Origin: Tepidaquicella sp964564635
GTDB taxonomy: Bacteria; Bacteroidota; Ignavibacteria; Tepidaquicellales; Tepidaquicellaceae
Assembly: GCA_964564635.1 (NCBI GenBank)
Contig: CAZMAR010000004.1
Location: forward strand, 108,226-172,225
Direction: 5' to 3'
DNA: 64,000 bases
Position 1 is the first letter of the stretch. Each line of letters starts with the position of its first letter. The notes under the pieces were generated by a model. The model was not told the origin of the DNA, did not search any database, and was given only the letters and a program-made list of their open reading frames with translations. Below are positions 28,286 to 35,930 of this stretch, piece by piece. A program made the translations under genes and the position numbers.

Positions 28286-29044
28286 TTATCCGAATTTTCC
28301 TGTTATGTAGTTTTGTGTTTCTATTTTATCAGGATTGGTAAATATTTTTCTCGTAGTGTCATATTCTATTAAAATACCATTCAGGAAAAATGCACATCTA
28401 TCACTTACTCTCGCTGCTTGTTGCATATTATGTGTTACAATAATAATTGTTATTGATTTTTTTAATTCAGTAATTAATTCCTCTATTTTTGCTGTTGATA
28501 TTGGATCAAGTGCTGATGCGGGTTCATCCATAAGAAGAATTTCTGGGTTTACAGCTAATGCTCTTGCTATACACACTCTTTGCTGCTGCCCCCCCGAGAG
28601 TCCGGTAGCAAGTTCGTTGAGCCTATCTTTTATTTCATCCCATAGAGCAGCGCGTTTTAAACTTGTCTCTACAATATAATCGAGTTCTGATTTATTTTTT
28701 ATACCGTGTATTCTTGGTCCGTAAGCTACATTGTCATATATTGTTTTTGGGAATGGATTTGACTTCTGGAATACCATTCCAACTCTTTTCCGTAATTCTA
28801 CTACATCTATTTGTTCTTTATATATGTTTATTCCGTCTATAAGTACATCGCCCTCTACTCTATATTTATAAATAATATCATTCATTCGATTCAATGTTCT
28901 TAAAAATGTTGACTTGCCACAACCTGACGGTCCTATCAATGCTGTTATTCTATTCGATTCAATATCCATACTCACATCAAATAACGCTTGAGTTTTATCG
29001 TAAAAGCAGTTTAGATTTTTAACTGATATTTTTATCTCTTTCAA
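28286..29044 (-). CDS. pstB: Phosphate ABC transporter ATP-binding protein PstB
   Basis: This 252-residue ABC ATPase matches PstB along its whole length. It has Walker A 'GPSGCGKST' at ~38, then the PstB-specific 'LRTLNRMND'. 'VGMVFQKSNPFPKTIYDNVAYGPRIHG' contains the Q-loop. The signature 'LSGGQQQRVCIARAL', Walker B 'LLMDEPASALDP' and the H-loop 'THNMQQA' follow. It would power phosphate import through PstC and PstA, which are not encoded nearby. It lies 18 nt after lolD and 50 nt before phoU, inside a long minus-strand gene string. Confidence 0.94.
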   Translation of the reverse strand: MKEIKISVKNLNCFYDKTQALFDVSMDIESNRITALIGPSGCGKSTFLRTLNRMNDIIYKYRVEGDVLIDGINIYKEQIDVVELRKRVGMVFQKSNPFPKTIYDNVAYGPRIHGIKNKSELDYIVETSLKRAALWDEIKDRLNELATGLSGGQQQRVCIARALAVNPEILLMDEPASALDPISTAKIEELITELKKSITIIIVTHNMQQAARVSDRCAFFLNGILIEYDTTRKIFTNPDKIETQNYITGKFG

Positions 29045-29062
29045 TTTTCCTCTTTTTGTATT

Positions 29063-29740
29063 TTATTGATATATTATTACTCCATCAGATATTTTTATTA
29101 TCCTATCACAATTCTGAGCAAAATCTTCATTGTGTGTAACAATTACAAATGTATAATTAAATTTTTCCCGTAATTTGAAGATAAGGTCTATTATTGAATT
29201 TGCATTTTCAGTATCGAGATTTCCTGTTGGTTCATCCGCAAGTATAATTTTAGGTGAATTAATCAATGCTCTTGCGATTGCAACCCGTTGTGCTTCACCA
29301 CCTGATATTTCTGATGGTCTGTGATTTGCTCTTTCTTCTATTCCTACTTCCTTAAGTAATTGTAGTGCATAATCTTTATTTTTTTTGCCTGAGATTAAAT
29401 TTGGCATTAAGACATTTTCTATAACACTGAATTCTGGTAGTAAATGGTGAAACTGAAATACAAATCCGATTTCCTCATTTCTGAATTTTGCAAGTTGACG
29501 GGAGTTCATTTCAAATAAATCTTTCCCTTTGAAAATAAGCTTCCCTGAATCAGGTTTATCAAGTGCTCCCATTATATGCAATAAGGTACTTTTCCCCGCA
29601 CCGGATTTTCCTACTATAACCGCTATTTCTCCTTCAAAGATTTTTAGATTTATTCCTTTCAAAACTTCAAGGCGATTTTCCTTTGAAATGGGATAGGATT
29701 TTTTTATTTCTATTGTTTCTAAGATAATTTCTTTAGACAT
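29063..29740 (-). CDS. lolD: Lipoprotein-releasing system ATP-binding protein LolD
   Basis: This 225-residue ABC ATPase of the MacB/LolD branch has Walker A 'GKSGAGKSTLLHIMGALDKPDSG', the Q-loop region 'IGFVFQFHHLLPEFSVIENV', signature 'SGGEAQRVAIARAL' and Walker B 'IILADEPTGNLD'. The 'FQFHHLLPEF' stretch is typical of LolD rather than of FtsE. With LolC/E it extracts outer-membrane lipoproteins from the inner membrane and passes them to LolA. The permease gene is 15 nt upstream. Confidence 0.9.
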   Translation of the reverse strand: MSKEIILETIEIKKSYPISKENRLEVLKGINLKIFEGEIAVIVGKSGAGKSTLLHIMGALDKPDSGKLIFKGKDLFEMNSRQLAKFRNEEIGFVFQFHHLLPEFSVIENVLMPNLISGKKNKDYALQLLKEVGIEERANHRPSEISGGEAQRVAIARALINSPKIILADEPTGNLDTENANSIIDLIFKLREKFNYTFVIVTHNEDFAQNCDRIIKISDGVIIYQ

Positions 29741-29755
29741 AAACTAAATTTTGAT

Positions 29756-31165
29756 TTATTCCCATCTTATTGCTTCTATTGGATCGAGTTTTGATGCTTT
29801 ATTTGCAGGATATAGTGCTGCTATTGTGCAAAGTATAAGAGCAGCACAGGGAACAAAGATAAAATCAGTTATTCTCAATTCTACAGGTAAAGCATCAATC
29901 AAATATACAGTTGGGTCAAGTTTATAAATCTCAAAATATTTCTGCACAAGGATTAAGGTTAATCCAAGTAATGAACCAACAACCATTCCTATCAAACCTA
30001 CAATTGTACCCTGAAATAAAAATATTTTTCTTATTTCATTTTCTGTTGTACCCATTGCTTTCAAAATTCCAATATCCCTTTTCTTTTGAATCACTGTCAT
30101 CGTGAGAGAAGCAAGTATGTTGAAAGAGGCAACAGCAATTATTAAACTCAGAATTATAAAAGCTACCCACCTTTCTATTTTCAATATTGAATAAAAGTCA
30201 GCGTGCAGATCGTACCAACTTAAAATGTTATACTCATTACCGAGTTTCTCTATTAATTTATTTTTAACATCTTCTGATTGATTTATATTATCTAACCGCA
30301 TTTCTATACCAGAAGCACTTCCAAACATTCTAAATAAAGCCTGCGAGTTGTGTAAAGAAATATAAACATATTTAGAATCATATTCCTTATTTTCAGCAAA
30401 GAATAGTCCTTTTACAATAAATTTTTTGGTTACAGGTTCTACAAATTGTGTAAGGGCAGATTCAAGACCTGCTGGGCTAATCATTGTTATTGTATCTCCC
30501 AGATTAATTTTCATCCTTGAAGCAATTACAACACCTAGTACAATACTTCCATAGTTTCCTTCATCCTGTAAATCAAATTTTCCAAACTTCATAGAATTTT
30601 TCAAACCTGAAACTTTATCTATCATTTCTGGGTCCACTCCCTTTACAAGTATTACTTTATTAAAATTTGGAGTTGCAATCATTGCTTTATTAAGGGTGTA
30701 CTGTGAAATATATTTTATTCTTGGGTCATCTATTTTAGATATTATCTGGTTGTAGTTATCAAATCTATCTGAGTTCTTCGGTTCTATCCTGATATGGGGG
30801 TCGAATCCAACTAATATTGAAGTTACTTTAGTATTAAATCCATTAAATACAGAAAGAACGGTTATCATTGCTGCAACTCCTATCGTAACCCCAACAACAG
30901 AAATGGAAGTAATAACACTTATAAAGTTAATTTTTAATTTAGTGAATAAAAATATCATCAGAAGTAAAGCAACCAGAATACCAATAATTATGCTTACTAC
31001 TACAGGAAATTTTAGTTCAAATAAAGTGAATATGTATTGTAAAATAATTTTACTCACTAAAAAGCTCAGAATACCTGCAAGAGAAGAGCCAATTAATATA
31101 AGAATTATAAGGTTAATTCTTTTAAGTGATAAATATTTTTTAGCTATGTAAAATTCAATATTCAA
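29756..31165 (-). CDS. Lipoprotein-releasing system transmembrane protein (LolC/LolE family)
   Basis: This 469-residue permease has an N-terminal cytoplasmic start 'FYIAKKYL', two or three hydrophobic segments up to ~105, a large periplasmic domain (~125-330) and three C-terminal membrane helices forming an FtsX domain ('QKKRDIGILKAMGTTENEIRKIFLFQG'). It ends with the 'ALYPANKASKLDPIEAIRWE' motif of LolC/E permeases. A single LolC/E gene next to lolD suggests a homodimeric transporter unless a second subunit is encoded elsewhere. It is slightly longer than E. coli LolC (399) because of an extra hydrophobic pair near the N-terminus. The start is TTG at 31165, followed directly by the conserved N-terminus. 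Confidence 0.88.
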   Translation of the reverse strand: MNIEFYIAKKYLSLKRINLIILILIGSSLAGILSFLVSKIILQYIFTLFELKFPVVVSIIIGILVALLLMIFLFTKLKINFISVITSISVVGVTIGVAAMITVLSVFNGFNTKVTSILVGFDPHIRIEPKNSDRFDNYNQIISKIDDPRIKYISQYTLNKAMIATPNFNKVILVKGVDPEMIDKVSGLKNSMKFGKFDLQDEGNYGSIVLGVVIASRMKINLGDTITMISPAGLESALTQFVEPVTKKFIVKGLFFAENKEYDSKYVYISLHNSQALFRMFGSASGIEMRLDNINQSEDVKNKLIEKLGNEYNILSWYDLHADFYSILKIERWVAFIILSLIIAVASFNILASLTMTVIQKKRDIGILKAMGTTENEIRKIFLFQGTIVGLIGMVVGSLLGLTLILVQKYFEIYKLDPTVYLIDALPVELRITDFIFVPCAALILCTIAALYPANKASKLDPIEAIRWE

Positions 31166-31185
31166 TATAGGTGGTTATTAGATTT

Positions 31186-32037
31186 TTATTCATCAAATAC
31201 GATAACGGATTCTCTGTACTGCCTTACTTTATCTGTGTCAATTTTATTTATTAAAAGTTTATACAAATCTTTTGATTTTTTTTCAATATCCGAATCGTCT
31301 TTTAGTTTTTCAATATCATATCTTATATGTAAAACTCTATTTATTAAAATATGTCGGGTAATACCAGCAGGTATTTTATATTTTGAATTTGCTGATTTAA
31401 TTACATCTGATTTTGTAAACTTTGGAAATTCTATAAGAACACCTTTCTTTCTTGAATATCTAATCAATTCTGAATATTTGATTTCCTCTTCAGTTCTGTC
31501 AAATTTATATTTCCCAAAATAAAGTTTGGTAAATTTATTTAATACATTTATTATTTTCTTGAAACCTTTTGGCAGAGAGATTAACAAAGCAGTATTATCA
31601 CTATTTATTATTGACGCTACAATGTAGTGCTTCTCCGATTTTTTTGATTTATTACGTAACCTTTCGGCATAATAATAGTTGTAATGTCTTATTTTGAGTT
31701 TGTTTTCCTCGCAAAATTTTTGAATTAATTTTATGTCAAAATCATAAATAAGGTGATTCCAGTTCCTTAATTTTATTCTTTTATTATTATAATCGATAAC
31801 CTGTGCAAGCGTGAGTTTGCAACCTATATCCTGTAAAGTGCTCAATCTATTTGCGCCGTCAATCAGAATTAAATCATCTTTGACCTTCCCGACAATTACC
31901 GGATTATTTAAAGATCTACCACCAGCAATTCTATCGAATATATTTCGTAATCTTTTTGTCTCTGTTGTTTCGTGAAGTTTTATTTTACTTATTGGAATAA
32001 GTTTTAAATCAAAAAAGCACTCAGTATAATTAATCAT
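31186..32037 (-). CDS. ParB/sulfiredoxin-fold protein, SbnI/SerK-like
   Basis: This 283-residue protein has an N-terminal ParB-like domain (~10-95): 'IPISKIKLHETTETKRL', 'NNPVIVGKVKDDLILIDGANRL' and 'IDYNNKRIKLRNWNHLIYD'. The 'DGANR' and 'W-N-H' positions resemble the ParB/Srx-fold free serine kinases (SbnI, archaeal SerK) more than chromosome-partition ParB, and no helix-turn-helix DNA-binding domain is evident. The Lys/Arg-rich C-terminal part (~100-283) has no recognised domain. Its ATG overlaps the stop of the truncated clpB (ATGA), and lolC/E follows 20 nt later. The function is unknown; small-molecule kinase activity is an inference. Confidence 0.65.
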   Translation of the reverse strand: MINYTECFFDLKLIPISKIKLHETTETKRLRNIFDRIAGGRSLNNPVIVGKVKDDLILIDGANRLSTLQDIGCKLTLAQVIDYNNKRIKLRNWNHLIYDFDIKLIQKFCEENKLKIRHYNYYYAERLRNKSKKSEKHYIVASIINSDNTALLISLPKGFKKIINVLNKFTKLYFGKYKFDRTEEEIKYSELIRYSRKKGVLIEFPKFTKSDVIKSANSKYKIPAGITRHILINRVLHIRYDIEKLKDDSDIEKKSKDLYKLLINKIDTDKVRQYRESVIVFDE

Positions 32038-33359
32038 TTAGAAAAGACCACCTTTCCATTTTTATCGAGTAAAACTTTTATGGTATCATTAGGTAAAAAT
32101 TCTCCGCTGAGAATTTTTTCTGATAGAGGATTTGCTAGATATTTCTGTATAACTCTTTTTAAAGGTCTTGCTCCGTAGGTAATGTCGAAACCAGCCTTTC
32201 CAAGCCAATCGCGAACCTCATTTGATACTTCAAGTTTATATTCATTTCTTTCAAGTTTTTCCTGCAATAACCCGATTTGAATATCAACTATTTGTCTTAT
32301 TTCTTTTTCTGTTAGCGGTTTGAAAAGAATGATTTCATCTATTCGGTTTAAAAACTCTGGCCTTATTGTTGATTTTAATAAATCCAATAATTTCAGCCTG
32401 ATTTCTCCTAATATTTCCTCTTTATTTACATCTGTCATATATTGCAGTTGTTCCTGAATTAGCATAGAACCAAGATTTGAAGTCATAATAATTATTGTGT
32501 TTTTAAAATCAACTGTTTTCCCTTTGGAATCAGTTAGCCTTCCTTCATCTAGTACCTGCAATAATATATTAAATACATCAGGATGTGCTTTTTCTATTTC
32601 ATCAAGCAGTACTACTGAGTATGGTCTTCTTCTCACTGCTTCTGTTAATTGTCCTCCTTCTTCATATCCAACATAACCAGGAGGAGCACCAATTAATCTT
32701 GATACAGAAAACTTTTCCATATATTCACTCATATCTATACGAATCATCGCCTTCTCATCATCAAAAAGGAATTCAGCAAGAGCTCTTGCAAGCTCTGTTT
32801 TTCCTACCCCTGTAGTACCAAGAAATATAAAAGAGCCAATAGGTCTGTTTTCATCCTGCAATCCTGCTCTCGAACGCCTGATTGCGTTTGATACTGCTTC
32901 TACTGCATCATCCTGTCCTACAACCCGCTTTTTCAGATTTTCTTCCATATGAAGCAACTTTTCCCGTTCACTCTCCATTATTTTAGAAACCGGGATACCA
33001 GTCCATTTTGCAACTATCTCAGCAACATCTTCAGCATCAACTTCTTCTTTTAGCATTTTCATATCCTTTTGAACCTTATTCAGTTCCTCCGTTTTTTGTG
33101 CTATAAGTTTTTCTAATTCGAGAATCTTTCCGTAGCGAAGTTCTGCAACCTTTCCAAGATTTCCTTCACGCTCATATTTCTCAGCTTCAGTTTTATACAT
33201 TTCTACTTTTTCTTTTGACTCCCTAATTGTTTTAATTAACTCTTTTTCAAGATTCCAGTGGGCTGCGAGACGGTCACGCTCTGCTTTTAATTCTGCTAAT
33301 TCTTTTTCTATTTCCTTTAACCGAAGTTCAGTAGGATTTATTGATTTTTCTTTAGCCAT
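32034..33359 (-). CDS. ClpB-type disaggregase lacking N-domain and NBD1
   Basis: This 441-residue protein corresponds to the second half of ClpB (full length ~860). It begins inside the coiled-coil M domain ('LRLKEIEKELAELKAERDRL', residues ~12-125) and continues into a complete NBD2. Present are 'VAKWTGIPVSK', Walker A 'GTTGVGKT', pore loop 'GYVGYEEGG', Walker B 'VVLLDEIEKAHPD', sensor 1 'MTSNLGS', arginine finger region 'RPEFLNRIDE' and sensor 2 'GARPLKR'. The 144 bp upstream are AT-rich, non-coding, and lead to the divergent radC, so NBD1 is truly absent here. All NBD2 residues look functional. It may be a half-size chaperone or the remnant of a broken clpB; the intact frame and ATGA coupling to the next gene favour a working gene. 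Confidence 0.9.
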   Translation of the reverse strand: MAKEKSINPTELRLKEIEKELAELKAERDRLAAHWNLEKELIKTIRESKEKVEMYKTEAEKYEREGNLGKVAELRYGKILELEKLIAQKTEELNKVQKDMKMLKEEVDAEDVAEIVAKWTGIPVSKIMESEREKLLHMEENLKKRVVGQDDAVEAVSNAIRRSRAGLQDENRPIGSFIFLGTTGVGKTELARALAEFLFDDEKAMIRIDMSEYMEKFSVSRLIGAPPGYVGYEEGGQLTEAVRRRPYSVVLLDEIEKAHPDVFNILLQVLDEGRLTDSKGKTVDFKNTIIIMTSNLGSMLIQEQLQYMTDVNKEEILGEIRLKLLDLLKSTIRPEFLNRIDEIILFKPLTEKEIRQIVDIQIGLLQEKLERNEYKLEVSNEVRDWLGKAGFDITYGARPLKRVIQKYLANPLSEKILSGEFLPNDTIKVLLDKNGKVVFSK

Positions 33360-33503
33360 ATTTTTTGTTTAATAATAAATTTACTTATTTTATTTTTTGA
33401 TTTCTATGTATTTACAAATCAATTGAAGTTGAATTTAATTAATATAATATTTGAAAAAATAATAAATAATTATTATTAAATTTATAAAATAAAATTAATT
33501 TTT
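33360..33503. promoter_or_regulatory. Divergent intergenic region between the clpB-like gene and radC
   Basis: 144 bp of very AT-rich DNA separate the divergent ATG codons at 33359 (minus) and 33504 (plus). Promoters for both directions must lie here unless longer leaders exist. No frame continuous with the ClpB NBD1 is visible, and no clear sigma or heat-shock repressor site (such as a CIRCE repeat) was found by eye. Confidence 0.45.
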
Positions 33504-34232
33504 ATGGGCTTGAATAACCCTGCTGAAGATAAACCCATTCTAAATGTGAAAGAACTGCCTAAAGATATTAGACCAAGAGAAAAGTTGCAAAGATGTGGAT
33601 GTTCTCATATGAAAAATTATGAATTAATAGCAATTCTATTAAGAACAGGTACGAAAAAAAGACCTGTGCTACAATTAGCAAATGATTTAATGTTAAAATA
33701 TGAAACTTTACAATCTTTGTTCAGTCTATCTGTTGATGAGCTCAGAAAAGAAATTGGTATTGGTTTGGCAAAAGCTACTGAGTTGAAAGCTTGTTTTTGT
33801 TTAGCAGAAAAATATTACGAGGAATTAATAGAAACAGAGAGAAAAAAACTTTCTGAAGTAATAATCGATTCTCCGAAGGTTGCAATTTCTATTATAAGAA
33901 AATTTATAAAAGATTATTCAAAGGAAAGATTCTTTGTTTTATGCCTTGATACAAAAAATAGGGTAATTGATTTTGAAGTTGTTTCTACTGGAATTCTTAA
34001 TGCAAGCCTTGTTCATCCAAGAGAAACTTTTTCGACAGCAATAAAAATGAATGCTGCAAAAATTTGTGTTTTTCATAACCATCCCTCTGGAGATCCTCAG
34101 CCATCAGAAGAAGATATAAAAATTACAAAGATTTTGTCTGAGGCAGGGAAAATTTTAGATATCCCATTAATTGACCATATTATAGTAACAAGGACAGGTT
34201 ATTTAAGTTTTAAAGAAGAAGGATATATATAA
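33504..34232 (+). CDS. radC: RadC family JAB/MPN-domain protein
   Basis: This 242-residue protein has an N-terminal helix-hairpin-helix-like part ('LIAILLRTGTKKRPVLQLAND', 'IGIGLAKATELKA'). The JAB/MPN metal-binding motif follows in 'VFHNHPSGDPQPSEEDI' near residues 191-207, with 'DHIIVTRTGYLSFKEEGYI' at the end. The RadC fold matches JAMM metalloproteases, but its cellular role is unresolved; it is often linked to DNA uptake or recombination. It is divergent from the clpB-like gene, stands alone and has no Shine-Dalgarno sequence. Confidence 0.92.
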   Translation: MGLNNPAEDKPILNVKELPKDIRPREKLQRCGCSHMKNYELIAILLRTGTKKRPVLQLANDLMLKYETLQSLFSLSVDELRKEIGIGLAKATELKACFCLAEKYYEELIETERKKLSEVIIDSPKVAISIIRKFIKDYSKERFFVLCLDTKNRVIDFEVVSTGILNASLVHPRETFSTAIKMNAAKICVFHNHPSGDPQPSEEDIKITKILSEAGKILDIPLIDHIIVTRTGYLSFKEEGYI

Positions 34233-34280
34233 AAATAAATTCTTTCAGATTTTATAATAATTTTTTAGTGTAAATATTTT

Positions 34281-35204
34281 TTAGGATAAAATTAGCTTAC
34301 TCTTTTTATCTATCCCATTTAAAAAGTTTTCAGCAGAAAGTTTTTTCTTCCCTTCTAACTGTAGTTCAAGAATTTGAATAAGATTGTCTGAAGTATTTAC
34401 ATATAAATTTTTTCCTTCTATTTGAATAGTACCAGCTTTATCGATTGATTTTTTATCTGTAGGTTTTGAAACGAATATTTTTAGAATTTTATTCCCAAGA
34501 TATGTATAACTTCCGGGCACCGGTGACAAACCTCTTATAAAATTGTGTATTTCAATTGATTTTTTATTCCAATCAATCTTGCAATCTTCACGATAAATTT
34601 TTGGGGCTTTTGTTGCCTGTGTTTCATCTTGTGGATGTGTAATTACAGAACCACTCTCAATCATTCTAACTGTTTCTAATACTACTTCTGCTCCGAGAAT
34701 TGACAATTTATCAGACATTGTGCCTGCATTATCATCGATATTAATATCTATGCTTCTTTGTAATATGATATTCCCTGTATCTACTTTTTCTTTTATAAAA
34801 AAGGTTGTTACCCCTGTTATAGTCTCCCCATTAATTATTGCCCAGTTTATCGGTGCCGCTCCTCTGTATTTGGGTAACAAAGATGCATGTAGATTAATTG
34901 TTCCATATCTTGGTATATTGAAGACTTCAGGTGGTAAAATACGATATGCCACCACGACAATCAAATCCGGGTTAAAATTTTTTATTGCTTCGACAAAATC
35001 TTCATTTCTTAAATCCTCTGGTTGTAAAACAGGAAGATTATATGATAATGCTAATTTTTTTACTTCTGATGATTGGATTTGCAATCCTCTACCGGCAGGT
35101 TTATCAGGTTGGGTTACTACAGCAGGAATTTCATAATTATTATCAATAAGGATTTTTAATGTGGGTACTGCAAATTTAGGTGTACCCATAAATACAATCT
35201 TCAT
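34281..35204 (-). CDS. fmt: Methionyl-tRNA formyltransferase
   Basis: This 307-residue enzyme transfers a formyl group from 10-formyl-tetrahydrofolate to Met-tRNAi. The N-terminal 'KIVFMGTPKFAVPTL', the folate/catalytic region 'NLHASLLPKYRGAAPINWAI' with 'GVTTFFIKEKVDTG', and the C-terminal OB-like tRNA-binding domain ('IRGLSPVPGSYTYLG') are all present. The ATG overlaps the stop of def by 3 nt (ATGA), the classic def-fmt pair. Confidence 0.96.
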   Translation of the reverse strand: MKIVFMGTPKFAVPTLKILIDNNYEIPAVVTQPDKPAGRGLQIQSSEVKKLALSYNLPVLQPEDLRNEDFVEAIKNFNPDLIVVVAYRILPPEVFNIPRYGTINLHASLLPKYRGAAPINWAIINGETITGVTTFFIKEKVDTGNIILQRSIDINIDDNAGTMSDKLSILGAEVVLETVRMIESGSVITHPQDETQATKAPKIYREDCKIDWNKKSIEIHNFIRGLSPVPGSYTYLGNKILKIFVSKPTDKKSIDKAGTIQIEGKNLYVNTSDNLIQILELQLEGKKKLSAENFLNGIDKKSKLILS

Positions 35205-35767
35205 TTAGCTGAAGTTTTTGATTTTGGATTATAAATCGGATACGGTGTAACTATTTTTTTACTTTTTATCCTCTTTAAAAGAGCTTTATTTCTTTCAAGA
35301 TCTTCTTCTGAAAGATAATCAATAAATAATTTCCCATTTAAGTGGTCTATTTCGTGTTGTAAAACTCTTGCAAGTAATCCTGAATATTCCTGTTTAATTT
35401 CTTTTCCATTTATGTCTATATATTCGAGATATATTACCTCAGGTCTTTTAACATCACCTCTTACCTCCGGGATGCTTAAACAACCTTCATTTACCAGAGA
35501 TTGTCCATGATTATCTATTATTTTTGGATTTATTACAACTAATGGCTCATAATTCTTATATTCCTCAATCCTTGAAATATCTATTACAGCAAGCGAAATA
35601 TTTTCATTTATCTGTGGTGCTGCGAGTCCGATTCCATCAGCAACATTCATTGTATAAAACATATCATCTACCAGATTAATAATATCTACATCAATATTTT
35701 TAATTTGTTTTGTAACTTTTCTTAATATTTCAGTACCGTATGTAGTTATTGGTAATATTTTTGACAT
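35201..35767 (-). CDS. def: Peptide deformylase
   Basis: This 188-residue metallo-hydrolase removes the N-formyl group from new proteins. All three motifs are present: 'GIGLAAPQI' at ~44, 'EGCLSIPE' at ~93 (metal Cys) and 'LQHEIDHLNG' at ~135 (HExxH). The length is standard. It is the first gene of the def-fmt pair and divergent from the EF-G-like gene across 163 bp of AT-rich DNA. Confidence 0.96.
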   Translation of the reverse strand: MSKILPITTYGTEILRKVTKQIKNIDVDIINLVDDMFYTMNVADGIGLAAPQINENISLAVIDISRIEEYKNYEPLVVINPKIIDNHGQSLVNEGCLSIPEVRGDVKRPEVIYLEYIDINGKEIKQEYSGLLARVLQHEIDHLNGKLFIDYLSEEDLERNKALLKRIKSKKIVTPYPIYNPKSKTSAK

Positions 35768-35915
35768 TATTTTATAATAATTTTAATATTTAAAACTATA
35801 TACAATATTAAAAAGTTTCTAATTTAATACTATTACAAAATACAATTTTATTAACTTTAAAAAATGAAAAAATAATATTAAATTATAAGTTTTATAATAA
35901 TTAATTTTATTTACC

Positions 35916-35923
35916 GAAGGAGA
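35916..35923 (+). promoter_or_regulatory. Shine-Dalgarno sequence of the EF-G-like gene
   Basis: GAAGGAGA lies 7 nt before the ATG at 35931. Most genes in this window lack such a site, so the match stands out. Confidence 0.75.
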
Positions 35924-35930
35924 TTTTATA

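Noticed and set aside
31186..32037. Chromosome-partition ParB
   Set aside because: No parA neighbour, no helix-turn-helix domain, and the 'W-N-H' and 'DGANR' positions fit the SbnI/SerK-like branch better.
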